Shown here: positions 35,301 through 50,300 of the stretch, piece by piece
How the letters are laid out: every line of letters starts with the position of its first letter
Numbering within the stretch: the stretch's first letter is position 1
DNA from: Phoronis australis
Taxonomy: Eukaryota; Phoronida; Phoronidae
Direction of reading: 5' to 3'
Assembly: GCA_002633005.1 (NCBI GenBank)
Contig: NMRA01000046.1
Location: 746,144-810,143 of the forward strand
Length of the DNA stretch: 64,000 bases
Notes under the pieces: generated by a model
Told to the model about the DNA's origin: nothing
The model's input: only the letters and a program-made list of their open reading frames with translations
The model's database searches: none
Position numbers and translations under genes: made by a program

Positions 35301-38300
35301 TTAATATGTCCATGTGTGGTTAGTAACCCTGTTACACTTAATATGTCCATGTGTGGTTAGTAAGCCTGTTACACTCAATATGTCCATGTGTGGTTAGTAA
35401 GCCTGTTACACTTAATATGTCCATGTGTGGTTAGTAAGTCTGTTACACCCTTACCTTGAGGCATCACTCGTTGGTTTATATTTAGTGTCAATAGTTGCCT
35501 CCATGATATCGTTAAACCCTTCATTGCTCATTGTTCGGGCAATCTGCAAACACAAACTGTATTACAAAAACTCAGCAACAGTTGTTTTATAAGCAATACC
35601 AGGAATTTGTAAACAAACTCTTTTACTCCATTCTTTTTGAGTTGATTGAGGACAAAGAATACTGCGTTGAATACAAGGACACAAATTTACTCACATCACA
35701 AAGTCAAAGCATGTTAGCTCATGCACTGGCAATAAATAGACATCTATTCATAGACTAAAAACTTATGAGATATTGACACAAAGAGAAAGCACAATTTACC
35801 AATAGTTGAGAAGTACCCATGTCATCAATGACTAGTGATTGTGTACGTGAGATATGGACACCAAGCTCTCTGTGTACTCCACAACATTCCAGACAGATAC
35901 ACACACCAAAGTTGACTGACAACCAGTCGGGATCTGTAACAAACAACCTTGACATTCACTACAACACAAACTTTACAACACATCAACTCTTGGCCCCAGA
36001 ATGACTTTTGTAGGTGTTACATGGACTTCAAGGACAAGGGACCATCACATCATAATTAATGTCCTGAGATAGAGTTCTGCCAGTGCACTGTAAAACTAAA
36101 ACAATTATGTGACAGGAAAAATCCATGAAAATTGTGTTGTAATTATTCTCTATATGCAACATAAGCACAATTACAACTTAAGTACTTCAGTTAGGCTAGA
36201 TCAGACAAATGGCTAAACTCAGAAGTTACATATTAGTTTAATTTAAAAAACAATTACTACTAAGACTACATTAACTACCTGGAGTACCGCAGTCACAGCA
36301 CAAATGGTTTCCTGGCAACTTGCGCACCTCTTGTATGATGGTCACTCGCAGCTCACGTACACTCTGGTTGATACGACTGGAGCCAGGTGCATCACCAAAT
36401 GCCTTCATTAAAACTTGTTCCTTTGCATTATTTAGTATTGATATCCACCTAGAATAATAGGGTTGGATAAATGTCACATGACTAGGTCTGCTAACACAAT
36501 CATTACACAACCACAGTCTGCTCTCTGATTCGTTGAAATGCGCAACCATAACTTCTAATATACCGCAATATTGACAGACTTGGCCATTCATTCATGCCGC
36601 CCAAATGTCAGATGTCTCTATTGGTGACCTGAACAATCACACGAGGTAGAAACCATAATGCTTGACCACAAAGCCAGTAGGCGATATTAGTACATCTAAT
36701 GCATCTAATAAGAGACAAAAAGAAGTAGCAGTGGTCATGTAATAACACAAATATTGACCAATTCCTTGAGTGTATCACCCTTGGGATCAGTCCATAATTG
36801 TACAATTTTCTATCCATCGTATTATGTGTGCTTGTAGTGCAATTTAGCCAAAAATGTTCCCAACCACAATTTTTTTTTTGCCATGAAGTATCACGTTTTA
36901 ACAACACAGTTGTGGAGACAAATTGAATGTGACTTAACTACCCCCCACCTGGTACAAGAGCAGGTATGAGAGCATGCAATCATTGTGTATCACCAAAAGA
37001 GGAATTTTTGTATTTTGTAATAGCCATGTATTCCGTGATAAAAGACCCGCAACATTTCAGCACAAAAGATGCTTAAATCACTGAATCCTGAAACAGAACA
37101 CCACATGTATGTGACACTAGTGCCAGTTGACTCACTGTATTAAGTCCTGTTCATCTTCTGCCTGGAAGTGATATGTTCTCTTCTGTGAACTCGAGATGAG
37201 GTCAAAGCACTTTTTGGTGGGGTCATCAGGAACGAGCTAAAAAATACCAATAAATATGATTAAAGGAAATATCAAAAAATCATCTCACATTCATATATTT
37301 TAATTCTAAGTAATTTTTCCATATACAAATAGCAACTCAGTTTACCTCTGCCAGAATCACAACAGGATAACAATGGGTGATGCCAATCCTTCAGGATGCA
37401 GTAAATTACAAGTTATCCAATGTGTTAATTGAGCCCTAGCGATCCCATATCTTTGCACTGACACAGTATATAGACTTCCACAACACTGCTGACCCAAACA
37501 CCCTTCAAACATGCATTGTGGGATCAACATGCAGTGACTAGACATACCTTAGCTTGACATGTAAGTAAGTTTAATCGAACTGGCTCCTTGGATTCCTAAA
37601 AAGCAAATAAATCTTGCGTCATCTACTGCAATGCAAAACACACAAAAGCACATATTACACAAAAGACGATCTAATAGCCAAATGAGCAGAGATCTTGGAT
37701 AAAAGGTCTTAAAAAGAAATCTCATACATGCTTTTAGTTAATAGAAGGATTCAATAGAAAGTAAAAGCTTTGTGAGAAAATGCTCACATTTGTGGAAGAC
37801 CATGTTACATTTATTTCAGAAAAAAAATTGTCAAGAAATTATTTTCATGAAGATAATTTCTTTCCTATAGACAAGAATTTAAAAGACATGAGGTTCCATG
37901 GGTTGAAAAGAACCATTTAAAATCGTGTTTAAAGACATATGACTGTCTTACGAAGATAGGCAGTTCTAAGTCCAACTACTGACCGACTTACATCAGAATG
38001 GCTAATGGACATACACCCATCCCCTATAACACAGCGTCTCTTCAGCCACATTTTCTTCAGTTTGCCCTCACTCTTCTTCAACAAGTAGCCCACCTTCTCT
38101 GACCCTTGTACATTAGCTTTCTGAATCTCTTCTGCATTGAGGTTTGTACACACACTTGCTGGCTACAGACAAGGGGAAGTAGGGACATGTATACAAAGAG
38201 CTTCCCTTGCGTTGGACTGAGCTACACAACATGAATAACAGAAACCCAATCACAACACAAAAACTACCAGACCTACAACTATCCAGTCTAAATTTTATTA

Positions 38301-41300
38301 TATACTATATGTAAAACTTCACTTTCAGAGGAACTGACATGTTTCCAGCAACAATAGCAAAAAGAAAAGGAGAAATTATGCTTTCATGTTCGAGTATATT
38401 GAAGTCTTTATATAAAATGCATACAGTTTGACGTTTCAAAGATGGCTTAAGATTTAGCAGAAGCATCAAGTTTTATACAAGAAAAAATATCAGCAATTTC
38501 AGACAAAAGAATAATTCTGCCAAATTGGTCACTACCATTTCCTGCAGCTTCTAACAGCATAGTGAATCCCCACAATTTCCCAAAACCTTGCCAGAAGATG
38601 GAGCTACAGTGTTCAACTAAACACAATGTAACATTTACTTAATGCTACTCTACTCTGCTATCCCATATAGTGAAGTAAACTGGTGAGAATTTACTGTAGA
38701 CGTAAGTATACTTGAAAATGATAGCAGTATTTTTTACTTTTCTGTGATTAACATGTTTCTACCACAAAACCATCCAAGAAATAACACATTTCAAACTGTT
38801 TAAACAACATGCTCTTCAAATCACTCTACTGCACTTTTATACATCATTTTGTTGTCTTATAAATGTATTCAACGGTTCTCAGACAGTAATATTCACAGCT
38901 ATTTGTTTCAGAAATCAAGCGATGCAAATTCTAAGAGGATAAAAAATAATCTTTATCACTAAAGCTGGGTACAAAATCAAAGTTTGAGATTGAACTGAAG
39001 TAAGGAAAGATATGGGCGTGCTAAATACAAAATGCTTCACATAATAATTACTATGACTAAGAGCATGGAAGGGACTCTCTATAGAAGATGCAGAATGATA
39101 TGAGAGCTCATAGAACTCCCAATACAAGAGTTTAACATTTTGAATTGAAAAACACGTTCACAAAACTAAAATGGAGCTAAGCACAACAACAAAGTCAAAC
39201 TTACACGACTTTCAATTCTCTGAGGCAGCTTGAAAAGCACAGGAATACAATTGCGTACAGCACATTTGACAATTACTTAAATCTGCATTCTGACTTGTTT
39301 AGCAGAAACTCATCAGGCCACTTACTCTCACACAATTTTATACTGGAGTGTTCTTTGCTGTGATAGAATTCCATTTCAGTTACCAACACAAGTCACAGAT
39401 AATGCATACATGCACCATTTTCAAATTAGCAATTTTAGTATTGGCCAAGCCCAATACATTCATCAGTAATTTCTGATAGTTTTGATGTTGCTATTGGTAA
39501 GGGAAAGAGAATCCTTTGGAATATTACGAGACCAATTTCACGCAAGTAAAAGATCCAATTTGATTTTCATTCTTTAAGCAGATAAACAGGGCACAATGTA
39601 CCTTTAACAAAGATAAGAGGTTTGTATAGCAACTAATGATTGTACACTTTAATAACAAGTCCTAATGTTTGCTATTTAAAAACAAGTTTAAGGCTTACAA
39701 TTTATCAAATATCTAGTGAGAATTGATCTCACCAGACTGGTCAAGTAAAAACTTAACTGTCGCGCCTAAGTGCCTCTCTTTCCTCAACTTACAGTTTCAT
39801 CAATATAATTATACCAGGCGGCACATTGTACATACCAATAAACACTACACGCTATTTCTAGTCTGTCTACTTACCTCAATAGTTGATACTGATTTTTTGA
39901 GAGCATCTCGCAGTTCACACAGATGGCGCTTCTCCACATCTTGTCGTTGTTTAATATCATTTAGTGTGCCAACCACAGAATTCACGTAACTGTTGAAGTG
40001 TTCTATAGTTTTCATTCCATCTTGAAAAAAGCTGTAAGCAATGGAAACTTATTCTGTACTGACTTCAAAGTTGTCAGATTTCAAGCTGTGCTGATGCTAA
40101 TTCTCATTTACAGTAACCACTTTGCATATTTCCACAAAGTTGAATAATTAATTTTTTCAAGAGGGGTGATATAGGTAGAATGACAGAAAATATCACAAGC
40201 CCATTGTACAAAATGAATAGATAGTTAAAAAACTGTCAGCAACCAATGTGCAAGAAACAACAAGACTTTTTAGTCATAGATACAGTATATAGAAAAATAC
40301 TGAAAATGAAATCCATAGTAAGTTTACACAATAAATAAGAAAATATTGCTCAAAATGAAATTTACTGTTGTGCATTTTAATAAGATGTTAAGGCCTAGAA
40401 CTGATATCCTAACAGTTTGCATTGGATGCCACAAAAATGTCCAGCTTAGACATCTCCATCGTGCGATTAACAATTTAAAAATTTATTAAGACAGGAATAT
40501 CTATTCATTAATAAACATACAGCCTGGTTGGACAAAAGTCTCATTTCAGTATATGCAGTGCAAAAATCACTGTTATTTGTTATTTTTGTGTCAAAATTAT
40601 TTCCTAAAAACAGTAACCTCATTACATGAAGCAGTGTGAATCAAAGGGATCAAATGGCTGTCTACGTCAACATATTAAACACTTACATAGCAAAATGTAT
40701 TTACTCACTTTTTCTGTGCTTGGTAATATTCTACCAAATGCTGTAGTAGGTCGACTCCTTTCTTTGTTTTCACATCATTTACTTTAATTAAGTACTGTAA
40801 ATTAAGAGTCATCATTTAAAGGAGCAATATGGACCTATTTGGCTGTCCATGTTGAATTCTTAACCTCTGCGCTTTAAAACCGTTACCATGATTAACCAAT
40901 CTTGAATTGTTAATGAATGAATCGGCAACTCAAGTCATGTTTAATGTATCATTTTCAAATTGGCAATTTTAAAGTTGGCCAACCCAATACATTCTGAACT
41001 ATTTTGTTGAGTCGCTTAAGCTTTCTATGTTATTGTTGGTGCCGGAAATCAACTCGTATAATGGTAAAAAGTATTTTGAGACAGGTTTCATTTTTGGCAG
41101 CTAAATACTGACGATATGCAGTTTTGAGTTACATCTCGTATGTTGGAAATATCATTTTCAGGGTGCAATATGTGGTACAGAATGATGATACAAATATGTG
41201 GTAGAGAATGATGATACAAATATGTGGTAGAGAATGATACAAATATGTGGTAGAGAATGATACAAATAGGTGGTAGAGAATGATACAAATAGGTGGTAGA

Positions 41301-44300
41301 GAATGATACAAATAGGTTGTAGAGAATGATACAAATATGTGGTAGAGAATGATGATACAAATATGTGGTAGAGAATGATGATACAAATATGTGGTAGAGA
41401 ATGATACAAATATGAGGTAGAGAATGATACAAATATGTGGTAGAGAATGATACAAATATGTGGTAGAGAATGATACAAATATGTGGTAGAGAATGATACA
41501 AATATGAGGTAGAGAATGATACAAATATGTGGTAGAGAATGATACAAATATGTGGTAGAGAATGATACAAATATGTGGTAGAGAATGATACAAATCTACA
41601 GTGCTGCAATTCAACTATTGCAACTTCTGAACAGTATTACTCAAAAAACAATTACACACAGTCCATTGATTTAGTTATTGTAGATTAACCTTTGACCTCA
41701 GTCCTGTTTTTGTATTTGTCTTCCCCGAATACAGCGAGCTTGGTTTTTGTTGACTTCAATGGCTGTGTTGTTTAATTCATTTCCCGCTATAATGTCCACA
41801 GTTATTTAGTGTAATTAACATGTAGGACAAGATAAGCAACCTGCCCCACACACAGAATTGTCCCCCACACCATCAGTTTGAACACACAAACACTATCTTG
41901 ATTACCGCAAAGACTGACGAGACCGTGTTCAATGACTTGCACAGTCTGCAAGAATATCACCTATCAAAAAACCGGTTCAAATAAATATTTAGTGCCATAA
42001 TAAATTAAAAGCATGCATGTGTATTTTTGCAGCAAATTTTAATGTATTTGTTATTTTTACTCTACTAAAAAATTTACCTTCAAACCAGGTTTTGTCACAA
42101 ACACAGCTTAAAAATAAGTTCGATATGTGGATAAAGCGTTTAAATTAAAATGGGTTTTTCACAATTTTATGATTTTACATAGATACAGTAACGTTCACAA
42201 AACGCACACATTCCTCAGGCACACAAAATAGTTGAAATTCTGTTCTGAGTCCTGGAGTTAGCACTTCAGAACAAAAGCTTTTATCTCCAACTGCCTTTGG
42301 ATATATTAGGCGTGGTTAAAGCTGCTACCGCATAAACCATCAAAGAACCAAACGTAAGGTTCATACCATGTACAGTTGTAAAACTGGTCTCAAGTCCCAC
42401 ATATCATTTAAAATCCCTACATATTTCAGTGACATGGTGATCATGATCACATCATTTTCTTGTCCAAATTTATTTGATCTCTTGCAGATATTTGTAACGC
42501 GTCACATACATCAACTAACCTCACACATCTGTAGTTGGAAGACACGTCGCTCTTTCTCCATCTCCTCGACAATCTCAGCAGGTGACACCGACGTTTTGTG
42601 AAGACCAGCTAACTCTGCTTGCTTCATTTTATCCTTTTCAATCTTGTGGCTATAACACATAAAATAATGCATCTTAAAGTCAGTTTTATGGTATGAAGTA
42701 CAAACTGATCAAGTAAACACTGGGAAATGAGGCACAAAACAGTGCAATAAAAATGTGAGAATGAAAACGGGTTTATTATCCACGAGAATTGATTTAGAAA
42801 ACTCCAATGTACAGTAATTCTCCACTTAATTCACACCAGTTATCAAACAAAATTGACAATTTTTGTTTTCAACGGCTGATTACTTTACTGTAAATAATGG
42901 AAAACTCCTCAAAAGTTGCTTTCTGACATCTACACAGTACAAACCATGCCAGTAATAAACCGGAATTCTCTTAAACTCTGTTTTATTCTTGTGGAAAAAT
43001 TAGACTATTGAAAATGGAATTTCACTGGTTGGTCATACAGTGGGCAATGTCAGGGAAGAAATACGGTACTAAGTGATATCAGTTTTATGACGGAAAAACA
43101 CATTTTCAGAATTTTTGATGGATGGGATGGACTTCTTTAAGTTATTAGGTTTAACCAGAGCTATAAAATCACGAAATCATTGTTTTTGTGATTTCATTAC
43201 AAATCGTTGATTTTCGCTGTTGTCTGCCAGACATTAATTGAACTAAAGGTCGGTAACTTTACCACTTGTAAATATTCTCAAAATACTCTGCCATCTATCA
43301 AGTGGATTTAACTCTGCTAGCATAGCAATAAACTGCGACCGTGGGGGTTTTAGGTTCGATTCCACGCAGAGGCTGATCTCAGAAACACCCCAACTTGTTT
43401 GCCGGTAATCTCCCTTTAAAATCTCTACAATGGCGGTAGAAGCTATGTGAAGATAACACCATCTGAGGCTTTAGTACATTTGTAAAAACCCATCCTTTGA
43501 GACAGCTCTTTAAACAAATAACAGGAATACAGCAAATTTACAGCGATCGCCAAGGTAACAGAAAGTAGGAACTGTGATACGCATGTGCTCGATCCTAATG
43601 ATTACTTACAGCTTGTTATCATATTCCTTCCAAGCTTTGTCAAATGGTTTCTTCAAGTCACCTTTCATTCCTTTCAGGTCTCCCTTAACAAAAGAGTCAA
43701 GAGGAAACATGACGATGTTGTGAAGATTCTGCATCATGTTTTTCATCAGGGCCGACAGCTCTTTGGTGACCACAGAGAACTTTAGGAAGGCAGCACCTAA
43801 TGACACAAAAATCATAATGAAAAGCTTCCAATATGTACTAACTAAAAAGGCATACTCTTAACATCCTAATTACCACTTGGACAATAGTTATTTACAGGGA
43901 TCCTGGATTTTGAGAACCAGTTTGATGGCTGTAATTCAGTGGAGAATAACTGGTTATCATTTCGGAACCACTTCTTGAGCAAAACTTGAAGTGCTAGTAA
44001 TATCTAACGCTACATTTCATGTCCATTTATTGTTTAAAGCTACTAAGAACCAGTCTTCCATCAAATAACATACTCCTGACTTAGAAAACTAGCCTCACCT
44101 CCTAACCTTCCTTACTTATTTGACAATGACTTGGAAAGAACTGAGTGCACCAGGGATGATCTCAAGCAACAACAATCTCACACTTGTTTCCAAGCCCACG
44201 ACTACCCTAGAACAACTTACACTAGAGTGTCAACACACGTACACATGCACGCACGCATATTCGATGATGGTAAAGCGGAAGTTATCATTCTGTGTGACAA

Positions 44301-47300
44301 TGAACACCTAATGCCAATATGCTGTGCAAGACAAAGCCCATCTGTATGTAACTACCCCACTTTTGTGGCCACAGGATTACAAGTGGCGCATTACCCTACC
44401 ACAATAATGTGGAGTAAGTTGCCACAAGTGGGGTAAGTTGCGTTAATTTAAATAGCGTCCAGACAGCACTAAAACCTAGCGACAACACGTTCCAGGAATA
44501 ACTTGCGCTAAAGTAAATCTGTGTGTGGACGGTACTTAACTTATTGTAAGAACTAAAGTTACATGTATCACCCTTCAAGGTAGGCTTCAAATGTGGAATA
44601 AAAACAAGTGAGAAAAACCACTCAAGAACTTAACACGGATAGTATGCCATGAGAATATAGGTTTTAAAATTGATTTGCAACTGAGAGACATCCTATGACT
44701 GAACTAAACCACTCAAATTTCAGAAGGGCTGGTCAGCAGGCCTTTATGCAGCGTATGTCCATTTGGACGCCCTACCACTAATCTGGACGCCCTGGCAAGG
44801 ACGCCCTAAGAATCATTTGGACGCCCACTGTCAATAGGAAACTCAAGTTTGGACTCACACATTATAATGAATACTAGGAAGGCTCTGAAGGCTCACAGTG
44901 GGGGCTCTTTTTCAAAGCAGGAAGAAATATACAATGTATATACAATGTATATATAATGTTGCTATGCTCAAACTTGGTTGATAGCATTGTAAAATCTTCT
45001 TGGTCTACAGTTTTTTTTTAGTAAAAATACTCACTACAGAAGGCTGTTTTGTAAACTTAGATGTAAAAACCTTGGTCTATGCATTTTTTGTAAAAAAATC
45101 TGTGTGTTTGGGGGTATTGCTGGGGGTGGGGGGGGTTACGCGTCGGAATCATGGACGCCCTGGAATATTGGGAACTCCATTTTGGACACCCTATTTTCGA
45201 AATCCTGGATAAAGGCCTGTTTGTCAGCCATACGATTTCCTGAAGTAACATTTGACTTTGGCCTGGGTGTTCTTCATGGTAGAAAAAATAAAGCTCAGGA
45301 AGTGTCTTAAACTGATTTTGCAGGGGGTAAGTGGCTTAGTTTTAATTTTATATTTCCGGACAGCTTAACAGAGGGAAATGCAGTTTAAATGGTCACTGTT
45401 TCTCATGACACCAGGAAGTGAACAAGATGATGTTTGTATTGATGACTGTACAAATTTCAACCTTCATTAATATACCACACAGTTGTGAAAGGACTCATGA
45501 AAAGGATCAGAAAACATGACAGGGGACCATGAGGAGGAGGTTAACAATAGGAACTTCCAGGGCACAACAACAGATGAAAGACTTTTTCTAACATGTGTTG
45601 ATGGCTTGCTGGTTTACTGACAAAGGGGGCATTTCTGAATTGTTTTCTTAAAATTTCGATACAATCCATACAAAGTTTTATGTTGTTTGACTTTTCATAA
45701 TCATCATTTTTACATTTAGTTTTCTGCATAGTTCATGGCTACCTATGTACTTTTATTAGGTGAAACTTTTAAATCATTCTGCCACAAACTATTGTGGGAT
45801 TACCACCAATTTAATTCCAACTGAACACATTTTCAACAAGGCCACCAACACCTAACCTAAATTCCAGGCTCAACTTAGTTTGTCTTAAATATGGTTGACT
45901 AATTTGAACAGACTATGATAACATTTATTGCCATGAAAAAGGAATACTTCACAGCAATTGTTATCAAAGTGATAAAAGAAAATACTCTGACCAAGTGACA
46001 TTTGGCAAAGTCTGACTGAATGGAATACATCAAGGAGGAGGAAAGACACACTTCCTTGCATGACAATACTGATGTCACCATTCAGAGACCAGATGTTACC
46101 ATGGATATTACTGACAGGCCCACAGCAATCACAAAACTGCAAAGATAGGTGACTTTGATGACATGAACCATGGACACAGCAAATGATTTCAGAAATATCC
46201 ATCAAAAGACAAGGAGATACAGTGACAGAAATAAAACAAAGAAAAGGCAGTCCTTGGAAAATCTCAAATAACTTGAGAACAGTAAGTTGTAGCTAGAAAC
46301 AGGTGACAAAAAGACCTTGATGAGATCTATCCATATCAAGTTTTAGAAGATTCCTTTAGAGGACTGTGGAGCTAGGGTTTCATAAATGATTACTATAAAA
46401 ATGTCAGTCACGGCACCATCTTGCATCTGATTATGTGCCAAAACAACTTTTTTTTTACCATGACAGAATCTGCGTGTAACTTTCATGTCAATCAAACGAA
46501 AAAATGTCACCTGTAGCGTGCGCATGATGCTCATTAGCAGCGAGGAATCGTCCAATGAAAGTCATCAAATCAGAAATTCTCAAATAACGAGCAACAAATA
46601 GATGGCACAATGTAGATCGTGCATGATCAGATCTATCCCCAGACCAAACTTCAGAGACATCCGCCAGAAATACAATATGAGAAATCAATCAACAAAAGGA
46701 CAGTCTTAAGTAACTCGAGAACAGTCCTAGTGAGAAACAAATGACACATTCCACATAGACTTAATGAGAACTAACTAAATTCAGAAGATTTCTAAAAGGA
46801 TTGCACAGCTACAGTTCCACAAAAAATCGAAAAATGGCCGGTACAATAAATTCACCCCAAAAAATAGCCTCAAGGTTTTAACAAAACACATGCTGTGTGT
46901 TAATTTCGTGTGGACTGCACGAAAAATGTGACCTCTATTGTGCATTACAAACAAACAAACAAAAACAAACTTCTGACAAAGCAACATTCTTGGAGAAATT
47001 TCATTTCATCAAGTAATAAGGGCTATTTCCAAAAGCAACTTTTCATTAAAATCTTCTTCAACAACAATATTCAGCTAAATCAACTTCCGTTCCAATAAAA
47101 CCAGTCCACAACTTTATCTTTGGGTTGATACTTTCACATGTCTCATTGATGGACACAGAAACAAGACCAATCCGCACAGCCTGCAGTGTTTAGATCTTAA
47201 GTCATGTAGGATTGTAGTGTATCAAACAGCAAAAGCCTGCAGTGTTTAGATCAGAAGTCATGTAGATTGTAGTGTATCAAACAACATGTCTTATTAATTA

Positions 47301-50300
47301 ACCAAGGTGTTAATTAACTTACTCATGCCTAAATACACTGAATTCAGATTCACATTCTCAGCATGACCATTATCAGCAATTCTGAACAAATTACTTATTG
47401 AGAGGGATAGCAACTTGCATCCAGCAGGACTGTGTTTCTATGTAAACATTTATGTGTTGATAAACTGGGGTTATTTTGATTCATCAGTAATCCAGTTACA
47501 AGCACTGGCAAGATTCAGACTTAGCCAACAGATTGGGATAGACTTACACCACAACCAGGGTTTGTCTTACTTGCCAGTCTGAAAAACCAAATCAAAACTA
47601 TGCCACTGGCCTCTAGTCTTAAAATTTTCCTTAACTTTTGAAAAGACTCCCATTTTTGGTGACACGAAGAACATCCAGAGCCTTTACAATTAAAAAATGC
47701 TTTAGATAAATAATCTCAGGGGTTACGAGCCATTCCAAAATTTGACCCCTGTAATTCAATCGTGGGTTACCTTTCAATTCAAATAGAATGTTTTGCCAAG
47801 GAAGTTTCCATATTTAGTTTGATCAGTTTAAAGGAGCTTTTACAAAAGTTTATCTATGTCAAGGACAGAACACTAATGGAAGTGGATCAGGGCAGAAGAC
47901 ATTCATAGGAGGCCAGTCAGTGCATGCTCAGACGTTCATAGGAGGCCAGTCAGTGCACGCTCAGACGTTCATAGGAGGCCAGTCGGTGCACGCTCAGACG
48001 TTCATAGGAGACCAGTCGGTGCATGCTCAGGTTAACAACAGCACATCCCCAAAAATTTGCTATTATCAATGTTTTAGCATCACGACAATATGAAAAGTTT
48101 GGCTTTCAGCAACAGGAGCATGAGCGAAATACATTCCTGTTCCTTGTGACTCTAATGTTTGTGAACTATGACATTTGAATAGCTTCTTGCAGACATAATG
48201 TTTAGAATCAGTGACAAAATGAAGCTAAACAACAGTAAATGACAATTCGTAGATATGGCACGAAACCCATCAACCGTACGTACACTATTGCGCAAGTCCA
48301 TTTGAAATGTTCCTTATCACCTTACCACCACTTTGTGTTCAGATGTAGAGTTGACATGGCACAAGATGATCAGGCACAACTTACCCTACCTAAGAAATGG
48401 GTGACAAAAGTTGGCATTGTGGTATCAATTTACTATGTGTTGCACACATACCTGCACCCAATCATATCGTTCCATGTCGGTACTTCCGTGTCAACTATTG
48501 TCATGCCCTTTATTACTAACTTAACTCTGGTATGAGCAAAGCATCAATGAAAACTGCAAAGTTACTTGAACTTTTCATACCAGCTTTGGTAGTTAACGGT
48601 ATTGAAGTAAATGGTAGGTGATGCTGCCGCCATTGAAGCAATCGCAAGGTAGTGCTGACGCATAAAATAATGTTTCAGGAAGACTGAGAAACAGTGAGTC
48701 TTTCGGTCCATGTGTGGTGAGATTTTTTAAGACAAGTTGAGAACATTTTCGTGCGATAATTGATATAAAATTTATTTCTAATTCAACTGAGCTAAATATT
48801 AACAAATATTAGACGACACTACCCCTTGATGACGACAACAATTACTCCTGGTGATAACTTCGATGATACCAAAGTTGACCATTGAGACCGTTTTGCAGCG
48901 TCGACGCTCTGGTGATAAATCATCTAGTTTACTACAAAGTTAACTGGGGCTGTTAACTTCAATCCAGGACCAAAGTTAACCCTTCATATTGACCTCACTA
49001 CCTATAACATCGATGCCTCCCTCGACATTACCGACATTATCGTAGTATGAAAGGGCCTTATCAGGTTCACGGATACCATTAGAAAACCCCTTGTAGTCTG
49101 TCAATAGATTTGTACAGTTCCTGTTGTCAAGAGGCCAGGAAATCTGATCAGAGGTCCTACGGTGAACAGCAGAGCAATTACCACATTAGCGATGTCTTCA
49201 TAGCAATGAAACACTGCAACTAAAACATGGACTAAAACTGGTGATTATTCCAACTGCTTGCCTTCTAAAGTCCAATTACTAGTAAAATGTTAAATCAGGG
49301 TAATATTTAATTGAAAAAATACAATAAAAATTAGTCAAAATAGATTATTAGGTTTCAGTTCTCAGGTACCCATTGATGAATGGTTTTAGTAACTCTTTGA
49401 ACCGTGGTCGATAATTGGCCTGCACATCATGACACTGGGCAAAAGTACATGGAAAGGCTTAACAATTTAATAGATTGATATCTGGATTGGCCCTGATTTA
49501 GAAAACGATGTTGTCTGGAGTTGAAACGAAATGAGAGGTTTCTATAATCAGTAACAAGCACCACTGAAGCCATATGGGCACTAAGAGTCCACCTGTCCAT
49601 TGTAATGACAAGTAAATGTTTGTCATCACTTAGGAGCAGTTGCTTGCCCCAAACAGTAAAAGGCCTTTCCTACTGGCTCTGAAGCTTTTGTGTTGCCGTA
49701 GCGGCGTAGCTTCGATCATAATAACACTTAACTTCGGTCTTAAATCGAAGTCAACAGCGCAATTTAACTCTGAAGTAAAGAGGAGGATTTAACAGCAAAG
49801 ACATTTTGCTGCAATGGGAACACATAACTTTGATGACATCGGAGTTATCAGCAGGGGTCACTGCCTGCGTTTGCTAACAGCGGGCAGTGGCTGGTTACTT
49901 TCTGTTAATACTTTGTTGTAATAATTATTATTTTGGAAGTATAAGCATTCTGTTTCAATTTATAAATATTTTTGCTGGATTTTTTACATAATAACATCAC
50001 TGAACGTGCAATATATGCAAAACAAGTTTCCACCACGCCATACTGCCCTTGTTTGTAACAGCTGCTAGCCTGCTAAAGAGTCAAACTTTTTATTGTCATT
50101 TTCTACTACATCATCATCGTCCAACATGGCAACTGTTAGCTGCCTTGTGAAGTACGGTAGACATTCTAGCTTCCATCAGGGGAGAGGTCCTTGCCATTTT
50201 TGATGGCAAGCACTGTCAAAAACAGCGAAGCCATATGACCAGGCCTTTATGCAGCGTACGTTGTCCAAATGGACGCCCTAGCACTAATCTGGACGACCTG

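Noticed and set aside
41088-41614. Three overlapping minus-strand frames of 129-173 codons
   Set aside because: They are different frames of the 23-bp minisatellite inside an ASAP-like intron.
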